A stretch of DNA of 9,111 nucleotides from Rhodoferax sp. (GCA_020048795.1 JAIFMA010000011.1:1-9111); one strand, 5' to 3'; counted from the stretch's first letter, positions 1-6,867 are shown. Numbers and translations are program-made. The notes: generated from the sequence alone by a model not told the origin.

Positions 1-143
1 GTTTGTAGCGAAGTGGTCATCAACTTATTTTAGGGCGATGCCCACCATCACCACGCTGCCGCATGGTTGCCATGGTGGCCATTGAATCGCGCGTAACGGG
101 AGTACCGTCTGCTTCTGGCGGCTCGACTGCCAGGCGAGTCGGC

Positions 144-341
144 ATGAACTTTCCCTTCTTTCAATGGCAATCTCTCAAGACCCGCCTCACCCTGTTCACG
201 GTGAGCGTCTTGGTGTTGGGCATCTGGCTGCTCGCGTTCTATGCCAGGCGCGAAGCCGCAGGCAGTGCTGACGCTTGTCCCAATGCATCTTCAGATGCAT
301 TGGGAGGACAAGGCGAAGCAACAACGACACGGATGAAATAA
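144..341 (+). pseudogene. Truncated N-terminus of a membrane-anchored sensor protein
   Basis: This 65-residue frame starts with a short basic/aromatic stretch (MNFPFFQWQSLKTRLTLF) followed by one hydrophobic segment (about residues 19-33, TVSVLVLGIWLLAFYA). Such a start is, from memory, typical of betaproteobacterial sensors whose cytoplasmic part carries HAMP, PAS or GGDEF/EAL domains. After FYA the sequence turns into low-complexity Ala/Gly/Ser/Thr text that encodes one long DNA inverted repeat, and the frame ends at once, so the sensory and output domains are missing. The frame can be opened further upstream at 63, but the added residues (a MVAMVA-type repeat) look non-coding. A weak purine-rich GCGAG lies about 6 bases before the ATG at 144. 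The alternative is a genuine small single-pass membrane protein. The truncated-sensor reading is an inference from the N-terminal pattern alone. Confidence 0.4.
274..312. repeat. Long inverted repeat with 2-base centre
   Basis: The left arm CTTGTCCCAATGCATCT (274-290) and the right arm (293-312) are complementary over 17 base pairs, interrupted only by a 3-base bulge (GGA, about 303-305) on the right arm. The inner 12 base pairs, CCCAATGCATCT against AGATGCATTGGG, are perfect and separated by only TC. It lies inside the 3' end of the truncated sensor-like frame, so those residues are dictated by the palindrome. No T-run follows, so it does not look like a rho-independent terminator. It could be a recombination scar, a dimeric protein-binding site or a mobile-element end. 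Confidence 0.75.
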
Positions 342-608
342 AGGCAAAGCCGGGTTGACCGCTGGGCTTTCAGATTCAACCGAGCAAGCCCAGTTCAAGG
401 GAATCGACGCGATGCTGTATTTTGGTGCGGAAAAATGAGGCTATTTTGTCGCCTTGGTGCGATTTCTGGCTCGGAGGTGTCATTTAGTGCACCAATTTAG
501 TGTTGTGATGCACAGCCAGTGTGCGGTTCCAAGTGACTGAATTTATTCACATTTTTCATCTCGAAGGACGTAGTCGATAGACAATAGCCGCACTCGGATC
601 ATTGTTGT

Positions 609-2972
609 ATGGCTACCTATAAAAACATCCATTTTCCTGATCATGTGGCGCCGTTGGTGCGCTACATGGGGTCACTCAATGATCATCGTGAGACCTTGGC
701 AACTCTCAGCGGAACCTGGGACACGCTGTCGCTGCTGGGGCATTTGTCCAATCTGAAAACTGACATGGGAGGGGTGCGACAAGGTTTTGTGGACCTGACC
801 GGCGAATTGTTATCCTGCCTTGCAGAAGAGACCTTGGCGCATGTGAGCCTGTCGCTAGGTTATCAGGCACAAATAGCGGTCGATGTGTTGACGCGCAACT
901 TGTTCGAGCGCACGGCTGACATTGGTTTTCTGGCTACCGACTCCGAAATTGTCGGTGCCTGCGTGTCGGGTGATGCGCAGGCATTGCATGCGCTGCGCCA
1001 GCGTTTTGCCGCCTATGTTGCCAAATACACCGTTTACAAGGACATTGTCCTGATGCGCCCCGACGGTCAGGTGCTAGCCCGCTTGCACGATGGCTTCAGC
1101 GCCTGCTCTGAGTCCGACATCGTGATTCGGGCCGCTGGCACGGCAGATAACTATATCGAAACCTATGCGCCGACCGACTTTTGTGGTGGCGGTGCAGCCC
1201 TGACCTACGCCTATCGGGTCGAATCGGGTGGGCAAACGGTCGGCATTCTGGCCCTGGAGTTTGATGTCCGCGCGGAGGTGCGAACCATCCTGGCCCCGTT
1301 GTGCCACAGGAATGAAATGGTGGCTTTTCTGGGTCAGGACGGTTGCGTGCTGCTGTCCAGTGACCGTGTGGTGTTACCAATGGGCTATCGGATTGCACTG
1401 CGACCAGGGGCCACATCCCTGCGTCTGGGGGGCGTGCAATACATCGTGGCGCAGCGCAGTCCCAAGCCCTATCAGGGTTACGCTGGCCCGGGTTGGTCAG
1501 CCATCGCCCTGTTGGCGGCAGAGGTGGCGTTTGATGCTCATAGTGGGCCAACCACGGCTGTCAACTTCACCGGCGAGGGGGTGTTCTCAAAACGTTTGCT
1601 GGCCATTCCTGGCCAGGCACGCCAGATCCAGCATCGGTTGGATCGCCTGGTCTGGAATGGCCGGGTTCAACAAGCCGACGACTCCAACATCTTCTCGCGC
1701 TCATTGCTGGAGGAAATAGCCAGTACTGGGCGAAAAACCAAGGACGTTTTCGAGCGCTCGTCGGGCGAGTTACTCGCGATGGTGGCCAGCAGTTTATTGA
1801 ACGAAGCCCAGTTTCTGGCTGGCTTCTCCGTCGATTTGCTGGATCGCAATTTGTATGAGCGCGCCAACGATTGCCGCTGGTGGGCCGCCAGTCCGGCACT
1901 CGCCACGCTGGACGCGTCAACCTGTCGCAAGACGCTTGGTCGTATCAACAGCTTGTATTCGGTTTATTCAAACCTGTTTGTTTTTGACAAGCACGGGGTG
2001 GTGATCGCCGCCAGTCAGGATGCTGGTTTGGAGGGCCAAACTCTGTCACAACCCTGGGCTGCGCAGTGCCTGGGGTTCCGGGACCCCATGGCTTATGCGG
2101 TGTCGCCCTTTGAACCCAGCGCAATGTACGTGGGCAAGGGCACCTATATTTTCAGCGCACCCATCATGGCCGGTGGTCAGGTGAACGGTGGAGTGGGGGT
2201 GGTTTTTGACAGCACGCCCCAGTTTGCGGCGATGCTTGAAGCCGTTTTGCCACCCACCAGTGGTGCCATGGCATTGTTTTGTCGTCCAGATGGCACAGCC
2301 ATCAGCCAGACGGCCGCGTTGTCAATGACTTTGCCGCCAGAGATTTTGAATCTCCGAGCGGGCCAAAGCTGGTCTGGTGTCTTGACCCATCGATCCAAAT
2401 GTTATTCGGTGGGTGCCACAGCGGGCAGTGGCTACCGCGAGTTCAAAACCACCGACGGATATGTGGAGCCCATCATTGGCATCATCATCGTTCCCTGTGG
2501 GTCTTTGGTCGAGAAGACAGGGCAAAACCAGGCTCGACTGGTGCCGGCCGTTGGCGGCACCGAGATCGCTACCTTCTATGTGGGAGAGCATTTGCTGGGT
2601 ATCCTGGCCAAGGAAGTCGTTGAATGCACCGAGATCGCCAACGCCGTGCGTTCACCCAACGCCGGGTCGGCCAAGCGCCATGTTGGCTACACCACCTGGG
2701 GTACCAAGTCGCTGCCCTTGCTGGACTTGAAAGCCGATCTGGGCATTGTGGACAACGGCGAAGCCCAGCTTCATGCACTGGTCTTGCACCATGGGGAAAC
2801 CGACTTTGGTCTGCTGGTGTCTGGTTTAGGCCCAGTGGTTGACATGCATGTTTACAACGCCCAGCAGATGGCCAATCTCGGAGGTCCGACCCGTTTGTAC
2901 GCCCAGATTGCCCGCGCTGGCGACGTGCTGGTTCCCATCTTGTCTGCTGGCAATGTGCTGACCATTGTTTGA
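609..2972 (+). CDS. Soluble double Cache-like sensor fused to a C-terminal CheW domain
   Basis: The 787-residue protein has no signal peptide and no transmembrane segment, so it is predicted to be cytoplasmic. Two diverged copies of one sensory module are visible. Copy 1 spans about 41-310 and copy 2 about 365-630. Matching landmarks are GELL (65-68 and 386-389), DVLTRNLFERTAD (92-104) against DLLDRNLYERAND (409-421), YTVYKDIVLMRPDG (140-153) against YSVYSNLFVFDKHG (450-463), and GGQTVGILALEFD (207-219) against GGQVNGGVGVVFD (522-534). Each copy looks like a Cache/PAS-type alpha-beta sensor with a helical lead-in and a second small alpha-beta half. Residues about 648-787 resemble CheW: TEIATFYVGEHLLGILAKEV, then a PLLDLKADLG segment and a hydrophobic VLHHGETDFGLLVSGL stretch. 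CheW links receptors to the histidine kinase CheA. No receptor hairpin or methylation region is present. The ATG at 609 has only a weak GGA about 10 bases upstream. The domain calls rest on pattern recognition, and the ligand is unknown. Confidence 0.8.
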   Translation: MATYKNIHFPDHVAPLVRYMGSLNDHRETLATLSGTWDTLSLLGHLSNLKTDMGGVRQGFVDLTGELLSCLAEETLAHVSLSLGYQAQIAVDVLTRNLFERTADIGFLATDSEIVGACVSGDAQALHALRQRFAAYVAKYTVYKDIVLMRPDGQVLARLHDGFSACSESDIVIRAAGTADNYIETYAPTDFCGGGAALTYAYRVESGGQTVGILALEFDVRAEVRTILAPLCHRNEMVAFLGQDGCVLLSSDRVVLPMGYRIALRPGATSLRLGGVQYIVAQRSPKPYQGYAGPGWSAIALLAAEVAFDAHSGPTTAVNFTGEGVFSKRLLAIPGQARQIQHRLDRLVWNGRVQQADDSNIFSRSLLEEIASTGRKTKDVFERSSGELLAMVASSLLNEAQFLAGFSVDLLDRNLYERANDCRWWAASPALATLDASTCRKTLGRINSLYSVYSNLFVFDKHGVVIAASQDAGLEGQTLSQPWAAQCLGFRDPMAYAVSPFEPSAMYVGKGTYIFSAPIMAGGQVNGGVGVVFDSTPQFAAMLEAVLPPTSGAMALFCRPDGTAISQTAALSMTLPPEILNLRAGQSWSGVLTHRSKCYSVGATAGSGYREFKTTDGYVEPIIGIIIVPCGSLVEKTGQNQARLVPAVGGTEIATFYVGEHLLGILAKEVVECTEIANAVRSPNAGSAKRHVGYTTWGTKSLPLLDLKADLGIVDNGEAQLHALVLHHGETDFGLLVSGLGPVVDMHVYNAQQMANLGGPTRLYAQIARAGDVLVPILSAGNVLTIV

Positions 2973-3064
2973 TCCAGGGTGGCATGGCACAGCACAAATC
3001 CCTATGGGGTGGACAGGGCAGTCGTTTGCAAGGCGTGCAGCTCCGGCAGCATATCCAGACGGCG

Positions 3065-3116
3065 TCAAATTTGCGCGAGCAGCTATTCAGTTAGTATCAA
3101 ATTGGGAGCAAGCATC
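3065..3116. repeat. Imperfect direct repeat of TCAAATT(T/G)G...GC(G/A)AGCA
   Basis: TCAAATTTGCGCGAGCAGC (3065-3083) and TCAAATTGGGAGCAAGCATC (3097-3116) agree at about 14-15 of 19 positions with a one-base gap, and begin 32 bases apart. A third CAAATTTG core follows at 3133-3140. The spacing of roughly three helical turns would fit protein binding on one face of the DNA, but a decayed intergenic repeat family explains the pattern equally well. Confidence 0.4.
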
Positions 3117-3290
3117 CAGCAGCCCAAGTGCCCAAATTTGGATATAAACACGCCACAGGGTTTGCCATGCGTGAATGTGCGAAGGTGAAAAAACAAGTTT
3201 CCCGTGATGCGGTGGTAGCTTTCTCCGGTACCCGCCATGGTGTAAACCTGGCCTGCCAGGTACTCGCGGCAGTCCGATAAAGCGGCCGAC

Positions 3291-3296
3291 TAAAAT
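3291..3296 (+). promoter_or_regulatory. Candidate -10 box of the metG promoter
   Basis: TAAAAT in the context CCGACTAAAATCACC lies 28 bases before the metG ATG, which would give a 5' leader of about 20-25 bases. No good -35 hexamer sits 16-18 bases upstream. A very similar box, GTCGCTAAAATG, precedes fbaA, and that recurrence is the main support. Confidence 0.4.
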
Positions 3297-3324
3297 CACC
3301 TTTCCTTCCGAAAGCCTCCCCCCC

Positions 3325-5478
3325 ATGCCACGCCAACTCTTTGTTACCACAGCCCTGCCTTACGCCAACGCCGGATTTCATATTGGCCACATGATGGAAT
3401 ACATTCAGGCCGATATCTGGGTGCGTTACCAGCGGATGCAGGGCGTGGCGATTGACTTTGTCTGTGCCGATGACACGCATGGTGCTCCAATCATGATTGC
3501 AGCGGAAAAAGCGGGCCAAACACCTCAGCAGTTTGTAGCCGACATTGCCGCCGGGCGCAAACAGTACCTCGATGGTTTTCACATCAGTTTTGATAACTGG
3601 CACAGCACCGATGGCCCCGAGAACCACGAACTGGCGCGTCAAATTTACCGCGACCTGCGCGACAACCCGGACGGCTCGCTGATCGAGATCCGCACCATCG
3701 CACAGTTCTTCGATCCCGAGAAGAACATGTTCCTGCCGGACCGGTTCATCAAGGGCGAGTGCCCCAAGTGCCATGCCAAAGACCAGTATGGCGATAACTG
3801 CGAGGTGTGCGGCGCGGTGTACGCACCCACTGACCTGATCCACCCCTACTCCGCGCTCAGTGGTGCCACCCCGGTACTCAAGGACTCAGAGCACTACTTC
3901 TTCAAACTTTCTGATGCGCGTTGCGTGGACTTCCTCGCCAAATGGACGCAGGACGGCAAGCTCCAACTTGAAGTGGCCAACAAGGTCAAGGAGTGGTTCT
4001 CGGTGCGCACCAACCCCGACGGCACGCAAAGCGAGGGCCTGGGTGACTGGGACATCTCCCGCGACGCGCCCTACTTCGGCATCGAGATCCCCGATGCGCC
4101 CGGCAAGTACTTCTACGTTTGGCTGGATGCACCGATTGGCTACCTCGCGTCACTGAAAAATCTGCTGGGAAAACGCGGTCTGGACTATGACGCCTACATG
4201 GCCAACCCGGAGCTGGAGCAGTACCACTTCATTGGCAAGGACATCGTGACCTTCCACACCCTGTTCTGGCCCGCCACGCTTTTTTTTAGTGGCCGCAAGA
4301 CGCCCGACAACATCTTCGTGCATGGCTTCCTGACAGTGAACAACGGCGAGAAGATGAGCAAGAGCCGTGGCACCGGGCTCGATCCGCTCAAGTACCTCAA
4401 GCTCGGCATGAACCCCGAGTGGTTGCGCTACTACCTGGCCGCCAAACTATCGGCGCGCAACGAAGACATCGACTTCAATGCCCACGATTTCATGGCTCGT
4501 GTCAACAGCGACCTGATTGGCAAGTACATCAACATTGCGTCGCGCGCCGCCGGTTTTCTGACCAAACGCTTTGAAGGCCGACTTGGCGAGGTGCCCGAAG
4601 ATGGCGCAGCGCTCTTGCACCAGCTGCGCCAACAAAGCGACAGCATTGAAGTGCTCTACGCGGCGCGAGAATGCGCCAAGGCGCTGCGCGAAACCATGCT
4701 GCTGGCCGATCAGGTCAATGCCTACGTGGACACCAACAAACCCTGGGATCTGGCCAAACAGACCGGCATGGACGCGCGGCTGCAAGGCGTGTGTACCGTG
4801 TGTATCAAGGCCTTCAGGGTACTCACCTGCTATCTCAAACCGGTGCTGCCCGAATTGGCGCGCCAGGTCGAGCAGTTCCTCAATATCGCGCCACTGAGCT
4901 TTGCCAATGTGCGCGAGCCGCTGCCCGCCCGGCATGTCATTGGCACCTACCAGCACCTGATGCAACGCGTGACACCCGAGCAGCTAGATGCACTCTTTGA
5001 GTCCAAACAGACAGTAGCGACCGTGGAACAAGCGCAAGTTGCTCCTAAAACAGGATCAAAACCAGCCCCTGCCGGCATGCCATCCAACGCCGACGTGCCT
5101 GGGGGCGAAGCCCTTGCCCCCACCATCGGCATCCAAGACTTTGCAAAGATTGACCTGCGTATTGCCAAAATCATGCACTGCGAAGCGGTCGAAGACTCCA
5201 CCAAACTCTTGCGGTTGACGCTGGATGTAGGCGAGAAAGACGAGACTGGCCAGCCGCGGCTGCGCAATGTCTTGAGCGGCATCGCCAGCGCCTACCGGCC
5301 TGAAGAACTGGTGGGCAAGCTTACGGTAATGGTGGCCAACCTGGCACCCCGCAAGATGAAGTTTGGCATCAGCGAAGGCATGGTACTGGCCGCCAACCAC
5401 GCCGACGAAGCCACCGCGCCGGGTATTTACCTGCTTAACCCCTGGCCCGGTGCGCAGCCCGGCATGCGGGTGCATTAA
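3325..5478 (+). CDS. metG: Methionyl-tRNA synthetase (MetG, with C-terminal tRNA-binding domain)
   Basis: This enzyme charges tRNA-Met with methionine using ATP, supplying both initiation and elongation in the cytoplasm. The 717-residue product has the usual length of the long bacterial form. Visible signatures are HIGH at 19-22, a zinc knuckle with paired CxxC motifs (C146/C149 and C159/C162), KMSKS at 343-347, and the anticodon-binding helical region around 363-480 including the NKPW motif (471-474). A Gln/Ala/Pro-rich linker covers about 560-598, followed by the Trbp111-like dimerisation and tRNA-binding domain (about 600-717, ending ANLAPRKMKFGISEGM...PG). The ATG at 3325 gives the canonical MPRQLFVTTALPYANA start. 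The bases just before it are C-rich with no strong Shine-Dalgarno, only a weak GAAAG about 10 bases upstream. It is likely transcribed alone from the nearby -10 box. No key residue appears to be missing. Confidence 0.97.
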   Translation: MPRQLFVTTALPYANAGFHIGHMMEYIQADIWVRYQRMQGVAIDFVCADDTHGAPIMIAAEKAGQTPQQFVADIAAGRKQYLDGFHISFDNWHSTDGPENHELARQIYRDLRDNPDGSLIEIRTIAQFFDPEKNMFLPDRFIKGECPKCHAKDQYGDNCEVCGAVYAPTDLIHPYSALSGATPVLKDSEHYFFKLSDARCVDFLAKWTQDGKLQLEVANKVKEWFSVRTNPDGTQSEGLGDWDISRDAPYFGIEIPDAPGKYFYVWLDAPIGYLASLKNLLGKRGLDYDAYMANPELEQYHFIGKDIVTFHTLFWPATLFFSGRKTPDNIFVHGFLTVNNGEKMSKSRGTGLDPLKYLKLGMNPEWLRYYLAAKLSARNEDIDFNAHDFMARVNSDLIGKYINIASRAAGFLTKRFEGRLGEVPEDGAALLHQLRQQSDSIEVLYAARECAKALRETMLLADQVNAYVDTNKPWDLAKQTGMDARLQGVCTVCIKAFRVLTCYLKPVLPELARQVEQFLNIAPLSFANVREPLPARHVIGTYQHLMQRVTPEQLDALFESKQTVATVEQAQVAPKTGSKPAPAGMPSNADVPGGEALAPTIGIQDFAKIDLRIAKIMHCEAVEDSTKLLRLTLDVGEKDETGQPRLRNVLSGIASAYRPEELVGKLTVMVANLAPRKMKFGISEGMVLAANHADEATAPGIYLLNPWPGAQPGMRVH
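5029..5055 (+). repeat. Possible repeat-derived segment in the MetG linker
   Basis: The bases CAAGCGCAAGTTGCTCCTAA and the following AAACAGGATC sit in the coding sequence for the low-conservation linker of MetG. The CAAGCGCAAGT...GCTCCTA pattern resembles one half of a short palindromic repeat that I recall as common in Comamonadaceae genomes. This is memory-based and could be coincidence. Confidence 0.25.
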
Positions 5479-5501
5479 GGTTGGATCCAATCGCGCCGAC
5501 C

Positions 5502-5630
5502 ATGTTCACCCAACGCCTGCTGAAAACTCCAGGCCGAGCGTTGACCTGTGTCATTCTTGCGCTTGCGCTCCTATGCGGGTGGGCCAGTACCTGTGTGTAC
5601 AAGGCACCTGCTATTTCCCTAACCAATTGA
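5502..5630 (+). CDS. Possible 42-residue hydrophobic peptide
   Basis: A small open frame starts at the ATG at 5502, 23 bases after the metG stop. It encodes a basic start (MFTQRLLKTPGRA), a hydrophobic stretch at about residues 15-26 (TCVILALALLCG), and a short tail ending at TGA. The shape is that of a signal anchor or a truncated secreted-protein start. The LALLC sequence is a poor lipobox because the residues before the Cys are bulky. No good ribosome-binding site is visible; the nearest purine run (AAGGTTGGA, about 5477-5485) is too far away. It matches no family I recognise. It may be a remnant or chance coding in the metG-fbaA spacer. Confidence 0.3.
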   Translation: MFTQRLLKTPGRALTCVILALALLCGWASTCVYKAPAISLTN

Positions 5631-5635
5631 GTCGC

Positions 5636-5641
5636 TAAAAT
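5636..5641 (+). promoter_or_regulatory. Candidate -10 box of the fbaA promoter
   Basis: TAAAAT in the context GTCGCTAAAATG lies about 72 bases before the fbaA ATG and resembles the box preceding metG (CGACTAAAATC). A transcript starting near 5648 would have a leader of about 66 bases. No clear -35 hexamer is seen at the right distance. Confidence 0.35.
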
Positions 5642-5713
5642 GTCGGTGGCACTGCGCAATGATTGCCATCCAACCCAGTCCATTCAATTGACCTTAACAG
5701 GACCCCAAAAAAT

Positions 5714-6787
5714 ATGAACGCTACCCAAATCAAACCCGGTGTCGCCACAGGAGACGACCTACAGGCCCTTTTCGACCTGGCCCGTGAAAAGAAGTTTGCT
5801 ATTCCCGCAGTCAACGTCATCAACACCAGCACCGTGAATGCGGTCATTGAGACCGCCAAAGAGTTGAATTCACCGGCGATCATCCAGTTTTCCAACGGTG
5901 GCGCGCAGTTTTATGCCGGCAAAGGTCTTGATAACGCAGCCCAGCGCGCCTGCATCGCCGGAGCAGTTTCTGGTGCCCACCATGTGCATCAGATGGCCGA
6001 GTTGTATGGTGCCACCGTGGTGATGCACACCGACCACGCTGCCAAGAAGCTGCTGCCCTGGATTGACGGCTTGCTGGATGCCGGCGAGAAGTATTTCAAA
6101 GCCAATGGCAAGCCGCTGTACAGCTCCCACATGCTTGACCTGTCAGAAGAGCCGATCCAGGAAAATATCGAAATTTGCAGCCGTTACCTTGAGCGCATGA
6201 GCAAGATGGGTATGACCCTCGAAATCGAACTCGGCGTAACCGGTGGGGAAGAAGACGGCGTTGACAACTCCAGCGTTGACAGTTCCAAGCTCTATACCCA
6301 ACCCGAAGACGTTGCCTTTGCCTATGAAGCGCTGTCCAAGGTGAGCGACCGTTTCACCATCGCCGCTGCCTTTGGCAATGTGCATGGCGTGTACAAACCG
6401 GGTAACGTGAAATTGCAGCCGATCATCCTGAAGAATTCACAGGACTACGTGCAAAAGAAATTCAGCACCAAGCCCGGCCCGGTCAACTTCGTGTTTCACG
6501 GCGGCTCTGGCTCGACCCTGGAAGAAATCAGGGAAGCGATTGGCTACGGTGTTGTCAAGATGAACATCGACACCGACCTGCAGTGGGCCTTCTGGGATGG
6601 TGTGCGCGCTTTCTACAAGAAAAATGAAGGTTACTTGCAAGGCCAGATTGGTAACCCCGACGGCGACGACAAGCCCAACAAGAAGTTCTACGACCCGCGT
6701 GCCTGGATGCGCAAGGGCGAAGACGCTTTCCGTGCCCGGCTGAAGCAAGCCTTTACCGATCTGAACAACATCGGCACGCTGGCCTAA
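5714..6787 (+). CDS. fbaA: Class II fructose-1,6-bisphosphate aldolase (FbaA type, class IIA)
   Basis: This zinc-dependent aldolase interconverts fructose-1,6-bisphosphate with dihydroxyacetone phosphate and glyceraldehyde-3-phosphate, in glycolysis and gluconeogenesis. The 357-residue product aligns well with E. coli FbaA (359 residues) at an offset of about two. Key residues are all present: catalytic D107 and zinc ligand H108 in HTDHAAKKLLPW, H224 in GNVHG and H262 in FHGGSGS as zinc ligands, the TGGEEDG loop (176-182), the phosphate-site serine of QFSNGG (58-63), and NIDTD (284-288). The ATG at 5714 was chosen because it gives the family N-terminus (KPGVATGDD) and has AGGA (5699-5702) 11 bases upstream; an in-frame start at 5663 would add 17 unrelated residues. 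It is monocistronic by appearance: a spacer of 235 bases precedes it, and two hairpins begin 12 bases after the stop. Confidence 0.97.
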   Translation: MNATQIKPGVATGDDLQALFDLAREKKFAIPAVNVINTSTVNAVIETAKELNSPAIIQFSNGGAQFYAGKGLDNAAQRACIAGAVSGAHHVHQMAELYGATVVMHTDHAAKKLLPWIDGLLDAGEKYFKANGKPLYSSHMLDLSEEPIQENIEICSRYLERMSKMGMTLEIELGVTGGEEDGVDNSSVDSSKLYTQPEDVAFAYEALSKVSDRFTIAAAFGNVHGVYKPGNVKLQPIILKNSQDYVQKKFSTKPGPVNFVFHGGSGSTLEEIREAIGYGVVKMNIDTDLQWAFWDGVRAFYKKNEGYLQGQIGNPDGDDKPNKKFYDPRAWMRKGEDAFRARLKQAFTDLNNIGTLA

Positions 6788-6798
6788 GGTAGGTCGGT

Positions 6799-6829
6799 CG
6801 GTACCAGGTGCCTTTGTGACCTGGTACCG
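6799..6829 (+). terminator. Hairpin just after fbaA, perfect 11-bp stem
   Basis: CGGTACCAGGT (6799-6809) pairs perfectly with ACCTGGTACCG (6819-6829) around the 9-base loop GCCTTTGTG, starting 12 bases after the fbaA stop. No T-run follows, so it is not a classical intrinsic terminator. It may stop transcription with Rho, or protect the 3' end of the abundant fbaA message. Confidence 0.5.
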
Positions 6830-6830
6830 G

Positions 6831-6867
6831 CCCGGACAGAAGCGGGCAGCACCCGTTTCAGTCCGGG
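6831..6867 (+). terminator. Second hairpin after fbaA, 15-bp stem with one mismatch
   Basis: CCCGGAC (6831-6837) pairs with GTCCGGG (6861-6867). After one A-A mismatch the stem continues for 8 pairs, GAAGCGGG with CCCGTTTC including one G-U, closing on the loop CAGCA (6847-6851). It begins one base after the first hairpin ends. It too lacks a T-run. Together the two could act as a Rho-assisted terminator, a transcript stabiliser or a structured RNA. Confidence 0.5.

Larger units (their letters stand above)
2973..3324. other. 352-base spacer before metG with repeat remnants
   Basis: I see no convincing gene here: short frames in all phases lack family resemblance, and a long antisense frame entering from metG is a shadow. 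The spacer contains three CAAATT elements (3066, 3098, 3133), two of them inside an imperfect 19-20 base direct repeat. It also holds a 10-base palindrome CCAAATTTGG (3132-3141), a 6-bp hairpin ACCTGG/CCAGGT (3246-3261), and a TAAAAT box close to the metG start. The segment from about 3081 to 3145 recalls, from memory, degraded copies of the short palindromic repeats scattered between genes of Comamonadaceae. Confidence 0.55.

Noticed and set aside
1..33. Frame ending VINLF then stop as the tail of an upstream gene
   Set aside because: Only ten codons are visible; other frames are equally possible, so it cannot be supported.
63..143. Earlier start for the truncated sensor, giving MVAMVA
   Set aside because: The residues come from an imperfect 9-base tandem repeat (CATGGTTGC, CATGGTGGC) and do not resemble a sensor N-terminus.
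346..370. AAAGCC/GGCTTT inverted repeat as a terminator or integron attC site
   Set aside because: The stem is only 6 bp with a 13-base loop, and there is neither a T-run nor paired attC core sites.
488..515. TGCACC...GATGCA as an NtrC-type operator
   Set aside because: The half sites are not symmetric at the proper spacing, and no sigma-54 GG/GC promoter is visible nearby.
573..580. GTCGATAG as a flagellar sigma-28 -10 box for the sensor-CheW gene
   Set aside because: It matches six of eight bases, but no TAAA-like -35 sits at the required distance (TTTC instead).
3097..3843. Long antisense open frame of 248 codons overlapping the metG start
   Set aside because: It is antisense to strongly recognisable MetG sequence and has no family features; long shadow frames are expected opposite GC-rich coding DNA.
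5663..5713. Upstream start for the aldolase adding 17 residues
   Set aside because: The extra residues do not resemble the family; the ATG at 5714 gives the known N-terminus and has AGGA at a usable distance.
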